From contig JBBQUT010000028.1 in the NCBI GenBank assembly GCA_038212215.1, positions 1 to 61,745 of the forward strand: a stretch of 61,745 nucleotides of DNA, written 5' to 3'. The position numbers and the translations under genes were made by a program. The notes beneath the pieces were generated by a model. The model ran no database searches. It had not been told where the DNA came from and saw only the letters and a list, made by a program, of their open reading frames with translations. The stretch's first letter is position 1. Each line of letters starts with the position of its first letter. Below are positions 19,060-27,961 of this stretch, in pieces. Source of the stretch: JALZAI01 sp038212215 (GTDB lineage: Bacteria > Actinomycetota > Actinomycetes > Mycobacteriales > Jatrophihabitantaceae).

Positions 19060-19383
19060 TTAAGGGTGCGAAATGTGTGCTTGAACTACGAGGAACACAA
19101 CCCACCGGTCGTTTACTCTCTGGATGCGCTCGAGTTCCGCCGCCGCGTCCCAAGCGTCGGAATCGCCGCTTGACCGGAGCTTTGCCACCCAACCGTCAAA
19201 AACGTTGGGGTGATTCTGGTAGAGCAGCTCATGAATGAACGACTCGCTTAGCCCCGCAAACCGCAGGCAACCAAGAGTCACGGCGGCGGATTCTCGGTAG
19301 TAGTCGGGGATGCCCTGCATCCAACTCAGGTGCGCCCTGGCTCTATCGATGTAGTCGCCTAAGCCGAACGGGGTCAGGTCCAC
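19060..19383 (-). CDS. hypothetical protein
   Basis: 107 aa, beginning MDLTPFGLGDYIDRARAHL. Largely helical and acidic, with a patch of aromatic and His residues (ELLYQNHPNVFDGWVAKL). No known motif. It lies upstream of, and on the same strand as, the ribbon-helix-helix-like gene, 79 bp apart. The base composition is less GC-rich than the conjugation genes. Confidence 0.5.
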   Translation of the reverse strand: MDLTPFGLGDYIDRARAHLSWMQGIPDYYRESAAVTLGCLRFAGLSESFIHELLYQNHPNVFDGWVAKLRSSGDSDAWDAAAELERIQRVNDRWVVFLVVQAHISHP

Positions 19384-19481
19384 AGCTCATTGTGGGCGTT
19401 TCGCCTGCTCGCACGCAATAGCGTCTCGTGGCCCGGCCGCGTCGCTGGACAAACACAGCGTTCATCTGGACCATCGAAGGC

Positions 19482-19815
19482 ATGGCTAAACGAGTTGTAA
19501 CAACTACCGACTACACGGACGACCTTGACGGATCAACGGCAGCGGTCACCGTGACGTTTGGTGTGAACGGAGTTTCTTACGAAATCGACCTCAGCAAATC
19601 CAACGCAAGGGCGTTCGACAAGGCAATGGCGGTCTGTGTCGGTCACGCTCGCAAGGCTCGTGGTCCCCGGGCTCGATCCGGGCGGGCGGGCGCTTCTAAG
19701 GGAGGCCGTGACCTCGGGGCGATCCGCGAATGGGCGAGGAGCCAAGGCATCGAGGTTTCCCGATCGCGGCCGGATAGCCAAGGCTGTGCTCGACGCGTAC
19801 GACGCCGCTAACTAA
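19482..19815 (+). pseudogene. lsr2: Lsr2-family nucleoid protein, frameshifted near the C-terminus
   Basis: ATG 19482 (GAAGG just upstream) begins MAKRVVTTTDYTDDLDGS, followed by TVTFGVNGVSYEIDLSKSNA, the Lsr2 dimerisation domain. The linker leads into the DNA-binding helix (REWARSQGIEVS). The frame then shifts at about 19757-19760: the observed frame ends RRVRRR at 19811, while the other frame gives the normal Lsr2 end DRGRIAKAVLDAYDAAN with TAA at 19813-19815. One extra C in a CCC run explains it. The RGR minor-groove motif is lost in the literal translation. Lsr2 silences horizontally acquired AT-rich DNA, so an element-borne copy is a typical stealth gene. Confidence 0.8.
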
Positions 19816-19820
19816 GGCCG

Positions 19821-19871
19821 CCGTCCACGGTTTCCGGTGACAGCCCCCGCTTATCGGGAACCGTCGGACGG
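19821..19871 (+). terminator. strong hairpin downstream of lsr2
   Basis: Arms CCGTCCACGGTTTCC (19821-19835) and GGAACCGTCGGACGG (19857-19871) are complementary with one or two interruptions and enclose a 21-nt loop. They begin 5 bp after the restored lsr2 stop codon. There is no T-tract. Confidence 0.5.
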
Positions 19872-20121
19872 TCCACCCCGGCCTCGCACGGTAAGCGCCG
19901 CCGCGCGTCATGCCACCACCAGGTGATGAGCGACAAGCCGGCACCAGCCATCAGGCCATCGAGGACGAGTAGCACTCGGTAAGCGTCTCATGCGGTCCGG
20001 TGCCGCCAACATCGACCGCCGAAGCTGCGGGCCATGGTCGGACAACCCGGATAGCTGCAACGCGGCCGGCAGGTGACTGAGCAGTAGTACCAAGCTCACG
20101 CGGTTGGGCACACCCTCGGCG

Positions 20122-20325
20122 CTACGGAAGCGGGCGCTTGAGCGTGCCCCAGTACCGGGCCGTGTTGTGCGACAGGACGTACGTGAAGTGCTCGGCGACC
20201 AGCTCCCAGCCCTCGTTGCCGACGAGATCGAGCGTCTCCTTCCAGAGGACCTGAGCGTGCTCAGTCGGGTCCTCTTCGCCCCCGCCGCACGTCACCTTGG
20301 CTGTCTTGTATTCCCATCGCTGCAT
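20122..20325 (-). CDS. DUF4177-like small protein
   Basis: 67 aa from ATG 20325 (MQRWEYKTAKVTCGGG). It contains the typical LDLVGNEGWELVAEHF core and ends YWGTLKRPLP, the pattern of DUF4177-type small proteins. Function unknown. It stands alone between non-coding stretches. Confidence 0.65.
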   Translation of the reverse strand: MQRWEYKTAKVTCGGGEEDPTEHAQVLWKETLDLVGNEGWELVAEHFTYVLSHNTARYWGTLKRPLP

Positions 20326-20410
20326 GGCCGTGATCTTAGACAGCAGGGAGCGCTAGCCCGCGATCTCCTCACCCGATCTGCGAGCCACGAGTCTGCTGGG
20401 CTCCACGGTC

Positions 20411-20671
20411 ATGCTTCGGGTTCTCGCTGGCGTGTACGCCGAACTCGCTGACCGCCAGATGCTCGACGACGAAGACATCGTCGAATTCTTCCAGCGCTTG
20501 GCGCCGGCGATGTCCGGTCCGGTCGCACCCGGCAGTATCTGGATCGAACACGTGCCGGATGCCGTGTTCAGCGTTGGAGCGCTCTCGCCGCGCAGCCGCC
20601 GGCAGGACCTACGCACGCTGCGCGATGCGATGGTCAAGTGGGCTATAGACAAGCCGATGTGGCTGACCTGA
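20411..20671 (+). CDS. hypothetical protein
   Basis: 86 aa from ATG 20411 (MLRVLAGVYAELADRQM), acidic in the first half (LDDEDIVEFFQRLAPAM). No family recognised. The coding sense is supported only by its protein-like composition and G/C third positions. Confidence 0.4.
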   Translation: MLRVLAGVYAELADRQMLDDEDIVEFFQRLAPAMSGPVAPGSIWIEHVPDAVFSVGALSPRSRRQDLRTLRDAMVKWAIDKPMWLT

Positions 20672-20817
20672 GCAGACTCCGCAGCCAAAGGGGGTCCGAC
20701 CATCAGAACGGTCAGGCCCCTCTCTGCTGTGATCTGCCGGCGGCACCGGTCCCAGCAGAGATGGATGATCATCTCCCCAGAACACCAACCGGCCGCACGG
20801 TCTTCGACTCGGGGTGC

Positions 20818-21600
20818 TCAGACGGCCGAGATTTCCCCGGACAGGGACCATCGACCCGGACAGCGCGGGTCGGCTGCGCCCATCATGATCTCGGCGGCGA
20901 CGCACAGGTCATCGGCTGGGTTCCACTGGACGCCTCGTGCTCCGAACGGCCTCACCAGTCGGCGGAACCCGAGGACGGCCCACTGGTTGTCACTCAGTGC
21001 CGCACGCAGATTCTGCGCAGTCTCTGGGCTGTTGGCCGATAGGCGTTCGCTGACCACGTCGAGGCGTCCAAGGTCGTCGTGACCATGCAGGGCGCTGATC
21101 GCTCCGTCCAAGACCGGCTTGCCCAGACCGCCGAGGGAATTGGTTGGACCACCTACGCCGGGTCGCAGAACGAGTCGAACAGCGAAGCGGGCAAGGTGCG
21201 CATGGTCGAAAGCCGGCGGCGTGGCCTGGGCTCGGATGGCAGCCCACACATGCTCGGGCTTGTCGGCCCGGCCGAGGCGAACGCCGGCAAAGGACGCGAG
21301 GGATTCCCTCATCTGCCAGTGCGCGAATCCCGTAGCGGGGCCGCCGAGCTGGTAGTCGTGATGGTGCGCGAACTGCTGACCGGAAGGCGCGAGTGGCGGC
21401 AGCGCGAAGGCACGTTCGAAGCGAACACCGGTGCTCACCAGGTGTCGTGTAGCGCTCGCGCCCACGTTGTACAGCAGCACGTTCTCCACGTCGGCGAACT
21501 CGCCGTCGTCGGCGGCGGTGTACACGGCGTGGAGAGGGCGGCCGGCGATCGGCACCATCAGGTGGAGGGCATCGCGGAGCTCGCCGCGCAGCTCGAGCAT
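20818..21600 (-). CDS. hypothetical protein downstream of the relaxase
   Basis: 260 aa from ATG 21600 (MLELRGELRDALHLM). Protein-like sequence continues in the same frame upstream of that Met (RTFVVQGDSARVQAWS) to a TGA near 21687, without a start codon. The relaxase stop region offers ATG 21694 in another frame (MSAVP). I suspect the native gene started there, coupled to the relaxase, and that one base near 21675-21685 is wrong or mutated. There are many His residues (FAHHHDYQLGGPATGFAHW) but no motif I can name. Confidence 0.55.
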   Translation of the reverse strand: MLELRGELRDALHLMVPIAGRPLHAVYTAADDGEFADVENVLLYNVGASATRHLVSTGVRFERAFALPPLAPSGQQFAHHHDYQLGGPATGFAHWQMRESLASFAGVRLGRADKPEHVWAAIRAQATPPAFDHAHLARFAVRLVLRPGVGGPTNSLGGLGKPVLDGAISALHGHDDLGRLDVVSERLSANSPETAQNLRAALSDNQWAVLGFRRLVRPFGARGVQWNPADDLCVAAEIMMGAADPRCPGRWSLSGEISAV

Positions 21601-21690
21601 TGCGCCGACCGGCTCGAACGGCAGGCGTCGCGTCGACCACGCCTGGACTCGTGCGCTGTCGCCCTGGACGACAAAAGTCCGGGACGGCGC

Positions 21691-23310
21691 TCATCGCTCA
21701 GGCTCGTGCGGTCCGATGCATGGCTCCGCTGCCGTTGGCATCTGGTCGACCACGGTCTCGGCTCCGGCAGCGCGCGCTTGCCGGGCGGCTTCGAGTACCT
21801 CGGTCCCAGAACGAGTGAACTGCCATCCGCCGCCGCGGCTGGATGCCGCCGCGGTCTCGACAGCCTGCCGGGTCGCCTCGGCCGCGCGATGTTGGGCAAC
21901 AGTCGCCTCCTGCTGCGCGGCGATTGTCCGCAAGATCTGCGCCGCCAGCTCAATCGCCTGGACGATGAGTGCCCGGACCTGGACGTGATGCGGGGCGTCC
22001 GCGAGGCTCGCGGCCATCAGCACGCGTGAGGCCCCACCGAGCAGTGCCGACACCTCTGCCACGATCTCGGTCGGGGGCGTCGCCGGTTCGGTCCACACTG
22101 CGGGGGGACGCTCCGTACGTTGTCCCGCGTCGACCACTCGCAGCTGCGCCGCGTCTCCGGGAGAAACGTCCACTCCGATGCTCGTCGCCGTCGGGGTCGC
22201 GCGGTTGATCGCCTGCCAGGCCCTAATCAGGTCGCGACGCAATCGGTCATCGGTTGTGGTGGCGGCGGCCGCCGCCACGACACCGGCGGACTCTGTCGCA
22301 GCGACGTACCAAGAGAACCGGTCCTGGAGCGGAAGCTTCTGCAGCCGGTTCGCGGCCTCGCGCATCGCATCAGCCGCGCCGGCGAGGTTGCGGGGCTCGG
22401 CCTTACGCCGTGCGGCAGCGTCTGAGAACCAGGCCGCGGCCGCGGCCGCGGCCTTACGCTGCTGCTCGGTCTGCCCCCACCTGGTCCGCAACGCCGGCAG
22501 CCGAAGATCCTTGCTCAGCCGCCCGCCGCCGTACCAGACCAGCGGCTCGCGGCCGCCGGTCTTCGCGGCCACTGAGTAGCCGGCCACCGTGCCGCGGTCA
22601 TCGCGGGCATCACGGGCGCGCACGACCAAACCCTCGCCCCGCAGCCGCTCGACGAACTCTGGTTCGGACCGCGCGCCGGTAGCCACAGCCCGCACGATCG
22701 TCGCCACCCGGTGTTGGTTCAGGTCCGACACGCTGGCCACCCCCCCCGCTCTGACCGCCTCGACCTCCCTGCGGGACAAGCTGCCGGCCAGGCCTTGCCC
22801 GGCCGGAGCGGTCGCCGTCAGCCCGAGCTGCTCCTCGAGTTCGATGCACGCCTCCCGCCGCCGCATCCGGTCATAGGACAGCTTGTGCGCGCGGCCGGAG
22901 TCGTCGCGGACCAGGGTAGCCACGAGGTGGATGTGGTCGTTGCCGTTGGCCGAGAGGCCGTGGTTGATGGCCACCCAGTGCACCTGGTCGTCGAACCCAA
23001 GCTTTTCCGCGAACCGCCGCGCCACCTGCTGCCACCGCTCGTCGATGAGCTGGCCGTCCTCCGCCGGCAGTGACACCGCGACGTGATAGACGTAGCCGTC
23101 CTTGGTGCAGTCACCGTGGCGCACCACCGGGTCGTGCAGCTCGGCGATCAACTGCCGCGTGGTCGCCGCGTCGGGTTGCGCGGTCCCAATCCAGGTCGGG
23201 TCCGAGCACGCCACCACCCGCTGGTTCGTGTGCTCGTTCGCCCGGCCCGGACCGAGGAGGTACCGCACCAGTCCGCCGATGTCGTGCCCGCGCAGCGCCT
23301 TCGAGATCAC
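21691..23310 (-). CDS. relaxase / mobilisation nuclease
   Basis: 539 aa from GTG 23310 (MISKALRGHDIGGLVRYLLG). HUH-type relaxase features: an early strand with His76 (GYVYHVAVSL) and the metal-binding HxH in NDHIHLVATLV (His126, His128). The likely catalytic Tyr lies in the N-terminal region (YLLGPG). The family is relaxase/MobA-VirD2-like. A long helical C-terminal region follows. It should nick at oriT and lead the strand into recipients with the coupling protein at 9952-11880. The start overlaps the stop of the MobC-like gene (GTGA). Confidence 0.85.
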   Translation of the reverse strand: MISKALRGHDIGGLVRYLLGPGRANEHTNQRVVACSDPTWIGTAQPDAATTRQLIAELHDPVVRHGDCTKDGYVYHVAVSLPAEDGQLIDERWQQVARRFAEKLGFDDQVHWVAINHGLSANGNDHIHLVATLVRDDSGRAHKLSYDRMRRREACIELEEQLGLTATAPAGQGLAGSLSRREVEAVRAGGVASVSDLNQHRVATIVRAVATGARSEPEFVERLRGEGLVVRARDARDDRGTVAGYSVAAKTGGREPLVWYGGGRLSKDLRLPALRTRWGQTEQQRKAAAAAAAWFSDAAARRKAEPRNLAGAADAMREAANRLQKLPLQDRFSWYVAATESAGVVAAAAATTTDDRLRRDLIRAWQAINRATPTATSIGVDVSPGDAAQLRVVDAGQRTERPPAVWTEPATPPTEIVAEVSALLGGASRVLMAASLADAPHHVQVRALIVQAIELAAQILRTIAAQQEATVAQHRAAEATRQAVETAAASSRGGGWQFTRSGTEVLEAARQARAAGAETVVDQMPTAAEPCIGPHEPER

Positions 23311-23693
23311 GCGCGCACCCGCCCGCCGACGACGGCGGCAACCTGGTCCACGGCCTCCTCGACGCGGGTCGCGAGCCGGTCGACCGCGTCGAGCACTGCC
23401 GGCAGGCTGTCATCCAGCTCGCCGGTCGCGTGCAGCTTGGCCGTGAGCTGGTTGAGGTTGTTCGCGACGCCGGCGAGCACCCTGCGGGTGCCGGACAAGT
23501 TCGTGACCGCGGACTTGGCATCCGCGGAGTCGACACCCTCCGGGCGCATCCCGGTGACCGCGAGATACGACGGCACGGTCAACCCCGCGGCAGCGGCTCG
23601 CGCCGCCACAGCCCGGTACTCCTCGACGGTGAACTTCACCTGGACGGCAGACCTACGGCCGCCCACCACGCGCCTTCGTCTGGCTGTCCCCAC
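23307..23693 (-). CDS. MobC-like relaxosome accessory protein
   Basis: 128 aa from GTG 23693. An N-terminal ribbon-helix-helix part (VQVKFTVEEYRAVAARAAAAG) is followed by VLAGVANNLNQLTAKLHATGE, the NLNQL-containing signature of MobC proteins. These bind oriT beside the relaxase. The frame is open to 23804, but the upstream residues are not protein-like. The order mobC-relaxase with a 4-bp overlap supports the call. Confidence 0.75.
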   Translation of the reverse strand: MGTARRRRVVGGRRSAVQVKFTVEEYRAVAARAAAAGLTVPSYLAVTGMRPEGVDSADAKSAVTNLSGTRRVLAGVANNLNQLTAKLHATGELDDSLPAVLDAVDRLATRVEEAVDQVAAVVGGRVRA

Positions 23694-25325
23694 ATCAATA
23701 GACGTGCAAGGGGCCGACCCGAAAGTGACACAGACTCCGGAGATTCGTTGCCCAGCGCAGCGCTCGGGACCGCCGACCGGATCTAGGTGACCCGGGCCGG
23801 TCACCCAGATCAGCTATGCCGAAGGCACCTCTTGCTCCGCGGTCACCTACCGGAAGATGGGTCCGCGTGACGAGCCCGCTTATGACACCGACGAAAGTGC
23901 GGTAGGCCGCTCCACAATCTCATTGGGACCGCACGCCACTCAAGCGAAGAACGACTCACTGCCGCCGCCGACCGCGAATGCCGACAGAGTCGGGCCACAA
24001 ACCGCAAACACCGGCCAGCCGATTTACCGGTAGTTAGCGCCCCAAGCGAATTCCGAGACCCAGATGAGCAACTGCCAATCCGTCTGCCGGTCTTTGAGCG
24101 CCCGTCGGGCCGACGCCGCTCAAAACACTCGCGAAAGTTGTAAGACGTCGGAGAAGCCGCGGCCATCAGGGTCCCCGATCGAGGGATCCAGCTGCCGGAA
24201 GGGTCGGCTTCCGGCAGGCCGGGCCACAGCGGTTCGAGCAGGCCGGCGCCTCCCCGCGCGATCGTCCGCCATCAGCCGGAACGCCGGTTGCGGCCGGGCG
24301 AGTTGCACCAGCGCGGGAGCGGGGTGTCGGGCGAGGCAGGTGTCGACGCCGAGCAACCGGGGGCATCGCTGCCCGGCGCACGTCCACTACGTCGGCCGAA
24401 TACCCGTCACGCAGTGTCGTTCCCACAAGCGCCACGTCCGTACTGCTGTCGAAGGTCAGCCCCGCGCCGCGACCACGACGATGTCTCGACCAGAGCCCAG
24501 ACGTCCGTCGACGACAACGACGAGCGAGCCGCGACGCACCTCGGGACGGCCGAGGTACCCTACCGGGTGATAGGGCGATCACGCGGTCCGTACGGACGAG
24601 GACATGTCCACTAGACCCGTGTTGCGCCACCGGTGATGGCGCTGCGTAACGACTCGTAGCCCGGGGCGAACGGGATCCGCTGAGCAGCACTACTAGGATC
24701 ACCACCGACCCACACTGGCATCGGCGGCCTCGTCCTCGCAGCCCGCGTTCACCACCTCACGGGGAACTACAACTAGGTCGACGGCTTTCTTGTGGTCGGC
24801 CGGCGAGCCGCTCTCGCCGAATGGCGCGGTCTCAACGTAGACGAGTCGGCGGGGCCTGAGGCAGTGCCCAGCGCAGCGGCCCACTGGGTGTCGCGTCACC
24901 CGTGGTCCGCCGCCTGCGCGTCACGCTTGAATCCGCGCACCCAGCGGTCGCCAGCAGCCGGTGCCGGTGCCGCCGTGGACAGCCCGGCAGCGAGGACGGC
25001 AGGGAGACCGCCACCTGGCTCAGTGGCTGCGTCCAGTCGTCTGGCAGTCCGGCGAGCACGCCCGCCGGTGGCCGGGCCAACTCGGGCGCATCGACGATCT
25101 GCGCGACGTCAGCACCGCGCCAACCGCTTTACCCGCGGCCGCAGGCTGGTCGGTCCAGCGGTCGACCAACTCGGAAATGCGCACCGACAGATGGTGGGTG
25201 CGGCGCAGCGCCGCGCGGGCGAGGTCGGCGGCAACGGCACCCAACGAGTCACGGACCCTGGTAGGTAGACGCCCTGGACTTCCGCCGGTTCCACCTGGCG
25301 GGCTGAGTGCTGGCACACTCACCAC
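23694..25325. other. 1.6 kb without a supportable gene; oriT expected at its left end
   Basis: The DNA upstream of the MobC-like gene is where relaxase systems usually place oriT. I see GC-rich sequence with several short inverted repeats but no nick-site consensus I can assert. The open frames here look random on both strands. A GAGTG-N6-CACTC palindrome at 25305-25320 lies just before the PRTase start. Confidence 0.4.
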
Positions 25326-26264
25326 GTGACTGGCTCGAAGCGCGCAGGAGTGCATGTGCCTAGAGAGCTGCTCGTTCGGCTGGCGCTCGACAATGCGACG
25401 TACGCACTTGCTCAGGACGACGTCGAGAAGGCGTGGGGGTGGCTGGAGACAGTCTCCGCTGCGGAGCGCCCGGCCGCCCTCACGGGTCAAGTCCTCGATC
25501 GGCTGTCCCGCGCAGCGGCGTCCAGGGGCGAGTGGGAGGTCGCGCTCCGCTGTGCCGCTGACGCTGGTCACGCCGAGCCGACGCCGGGGCGTCAGGGCCG
25601 CGTCGGCCTGCTTCGTCATCGGACCGCGCTCGTGAGCGATCACGGGTGGCAGGTAATTAAGGCGAAGGTGCCGCCCGCCGCCCGGATCCGACCCGACTCG
25701 CTACAGCCCGAGATTCGCTGCGTGGCCGCGTGCGGCGCGTACTACTCGCGCAGCCGAGGAGGGGACGCACCGTGGTCGAAGTACTTGCGCCTCGCCAAGG
25801 CTCTTCACATGCCTGAGGAGGAGCGGGCCGTGGTATTCGGGCTCGCCGCCGGGTATTTCGCGCGCTTCATCGCCGAGGACACCGGCCTCCTGCTCAATGT
25901 CGACGCGGCCGTTCCAGTGCCAGCGAACCCAATGCGCTACGTCGGTCGGATGGGCAGCTTGCCTGATGATCTAGCCAGAGTCGCCGGGTCGAGTCTTGGC
26001 CTCTTGTTCGTACCTAACGCGGTCGCTTGGCGCGTGGAATCTGTCGACATCGAGATGAAACGGCTGGGCTGGAGCGAGCGGCGGCGTGCAGCGGACACGG
26101 CGTTCTGCCCCGGCCCCCAAGAGCAGCAGGTCCGGGGACGCGCGGTTCTCCTGGTCGACGACATCACCACCTCAGGGTCGACGCTGCGCGCCTGCGCCCG
26201 GGTTCTCCTGTCCTCAGGCGCGGCGAGCGTTGACGCGTGCGTGCTCGCGCACACCGAGGGGTAG
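25326..26264 (+). CDS. phosphoribosyltransferase-fold protein, ComF-like
   Basis: 312 aa from GTG 25326. The N-terminal 150 residues are helical without a known motif. From about 190 a type I PRTase core appears (LNVDAAVPVPANPMRYVG), ending in the PRPP-binding loop LLVDDITTSGSTL at about 275-287, with the two Asp and the TTSGST loop intact. It should bind PRPP or a nucleotide. It converges on the EVE-PRTase fusion with an 18-bp gap, so the two PRTases probably belong to one module. No obvious RBS. Confidence 0.75.
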   Translation: MTGSKRAGVHVPRELLVRLALDNATYALAQDDVEKAWGWLETVSAAERPAALTGQVLDRLSRAAASRGEWEVALRCAADAGHAEPTPGRQGRVGLLRHRTALVSDHGWQVIKAKVPPAARIRPDSLQPEIRCVAACGAYYSRSRGGDAPWSKYLRLAKALHMPEEERAVVFGLAAGYFARFIAEDTGLLLNVDAAVPVPANPMRYVGRMGSLPDDLARVAGSSLGLLFVPNAVAWRVESVDIEMKRLGWSERRRAADTAFCPGPQEQQVRGRAVLLVDDITTSGSTLRACARVLLSSGAASVDACVLAHTEG

Positions 26265-26282
26265 CAGATCCAGGTCGTCGAG

Positions 26283-27368
26283 TCACGGCTCCCAGAGGCT
26301 CGTAGGGTCACTCACCGCCGAGAGGATGCTCATCTGTCCGGCGGTCGCCGCCACGACCTCCGCCTGGCTGTTCGCGGCGGCGATCGCCTGCGCGCACATC
26401 TTAAGCGTGCTGCCCTCGGTGCAGACGTCGTCGACCAGCAGGATCCGGCGCGCAGTGGCTACCTGGTGCTCGACCTGCAGCTTCTGCGAGTAGGCGGCCT
26501 CGAACTGAGCCGCCGTATAGCCGTGGCCTGTCCTCAGCTTCCGCTTCGAGATCGCGCCGCTCAGCCGCAGCCAGTCCCGCACAGGTGTGTGCAGCAGCCG
26601 CCCCAACTCCTTGGCGAGCCCAAGCGTCCTGTGAAGCTCCCCCGCTTTGGCCTTGTCTGGCGACAGCGGCACCGGAATTACGGCGTCGAAGTCGAGGCGG
26701 TGGGCTTTGGCCAGCGCACGGTGCATCCCGAGCGCGAGCGGGTAGGCGAGCGCTGCCTCGCCCGTCTTGTAGCGCATGAACAGTTCTGATGACCGTTGAA
26801 CCCCGACCCGTACTACCCGGCCGCGTCTGAGAAGGAAGCAGCGGCCCGGCACGACCCAGTAGGCGGGTGCGTACCGGTCGACGTAGCCGTCAAGCCTCGG
26901 CGGCACCTGCAAGATCTGCCGATTCACGGTGGGCAGGCGACTCCATGCACGGCATCCACCGCACCCGCGCGCGGCGCACGACGAGGCTGTCGTGGCCACG
27001 TCGCATCGAGGGCCGACGTCCAGCTCGACCGGGAGGACGAAGACTTGTCGGTAGCGGGTCGCCACGACCGCCGCGATCGACGTCGACTGAGCCGGCGTCG
27101 TCAGCGGTACGGTGGTGCTGGAGTCGGTGATGCGGAGAGCGATCTCCGCGTTGTCGTAGTCGACCTCTTCGATGATGCCCTTGGCGTACACACCGTTCTC
27201 GAACTTGTGCGGCCCGTGGAAGTAGACCCACACCTCGTCGCTCACCTCGACGGCATCGATGTACTTCTTCCAGCCAAGCCGGAGCGTGTGCCCGTGCTCG
27301 GCCCGCGAGGAGATCTGCGCTGGCGTGAAGCCGTCGTAGCCAGAGTAGATCTTGTAGACGTACTTCAT
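26283..27368 (-). CDS. EVE-like / Cys-cluster / ComF-type PRTase fusion
   Basis: 361 aa from ATG 27368, whose codon overlaps the HAD gene's stop. Three parts: an N-terminal PUA/EVE-like beta domain (KYVYKIYSGYDGFTP, VSDEVWVYFHGPHKFENGVY, residues 2-80); a Cys cluster (CDVATTASSCAARGCGGC, about 127-144) like the zinc ribbon at the front of ComF proteins; and a PRTase domain (FDAVIPVPLSPDKAKAGELH) with PRPP loop LLVDDVCTEGSTL at about 310-322. I would expect a nucleotide- or nucleic-acid-sensing protein. The fusion of an EVE-like reader to a PRTase is unusual to me. The longer open frame to 27560 is shadow of the HAD gene. Confidence 0.65.
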   Translation of the reverse strand: MKYVYKIYSGYDGFTPAQISSRAEHGHTLRLGWKKYIDAVEVSDEVWVYFHGPHKFENGVYAKGIIEEVDYDNAEIALRITDSSTTVPLTTPAQSTSIAAVVATRYRQVFVLPVELDVGPRCDVATTASSCAARGCGGCRAWSRLPTVNRQILQVPPRLDGYVDRYAPAYWVVPGRCFLLRRGRVVRVGVQRSSELFMRYKTGEAALAYPLALGMHRALAKAHRLDFDAVIPVPLSPDKAKAGELHRTLGLAKELGRLLHTPVRDWLRLSGAISKRKLRTGHGYTAAQFEAAYSQKLQVEHQVATARRILLVDDVCTEGSTLKMCAQAIAAANSQAEVVAATAGQMSILSAVSDPTSLWEP

Positions 27369-27961
27369 CGGGCCACTCCCGCGAGCTGCAAGAGTTGACT
27401 CGGCCGCCGCAGCACCTGGCTGACATCGTCCGGGGCGGACGCGGTGTAGCCCCAGGAGGCCCAGGCGAACGGCATCACGGCCGCCCGCGCGGCGAGCGCG
27501 TCGTTCGGGTCGTCCCCGACGTACCAGCAGCCAGGCGGGTTCAGGTGCAGGCCAGCGCACGCGGTCAGCAGCGGGTCCGGCTTCGGCTTATGGCGACTCG
27601 TCGCGCCGTAATCCACCAGTACGCGGAACAGCCCAGTCAGCCCAGTGCTCGCCAGCATCGGCCTGGCGATCCACCCCGGCAGATTGGTGACGACGCCGAG
27701 CGCTACGCCGTTCGAGGCAAGCCGCCTGAGTGATCGCTCGACGCCCGGGTAGAGGGCGATGCGGTTCTGCGGGTCCGAGCACGCGCGCGCGAACGTGCTC
27801 GGCGTGTAACCCGCTGCCCTCAGCAGCGCCGCCGCGTTCGTCCCTCCCGCGACAGCCTCTGCCTTCCTGGGGGCGGCAGCCACCCGCCGGTACCACGAAT
27901 CGCTGTCCCAGACGGTCCCGTCTAGGTCGAGGATGACAGCCGTCGCAGCCACGATGCCCAA
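27365..27961 (-). CDS. HAD-superfamily phosphatase
   Basis: 198 aa from ATG 27961. All four HAD motifs are visible: DLDGT (12-16, nucleophile and acid Asp), VTNLPG (91-96, Thr), the Lys in RHKPKPDP (about 125-127), and GDDPND (149-154). A small helical cap lies between motifs I and II. The likely role is hydrolysis of a phosphate ester or nucleotide. It overlaps the DprA-like gene by 40 bp upstream and the PRTase fusion by 4 bp downstream, so all three should be co-translated. Confidence 0.85.
   Translation of the reverse strand: MGIVAATAVILDLDGTVWDSDSWYRRVAAAPRKAEAVAGGTNAAALLRAAGYTPSTFARACSDPQNRIALYPGVERSLRRLASNGVALGVVTNLPGWIARPMLASTGLTGLFRVLVDYGATSRHKPKPDPLLTACAGLHLNPPGCWYVGDDPNDALAARAAVMPFAWASWGYTASAPDDVSQVLRRPSQLLQLAGVAR

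Noticed and set aside
24064..25268. Frames of 120-207 codons in the gap before the PRTase gene
   Set aside because: Low-complexity Arg/Pro/Ala composition on both strands and no recognisable segment. Treated as non-coding.
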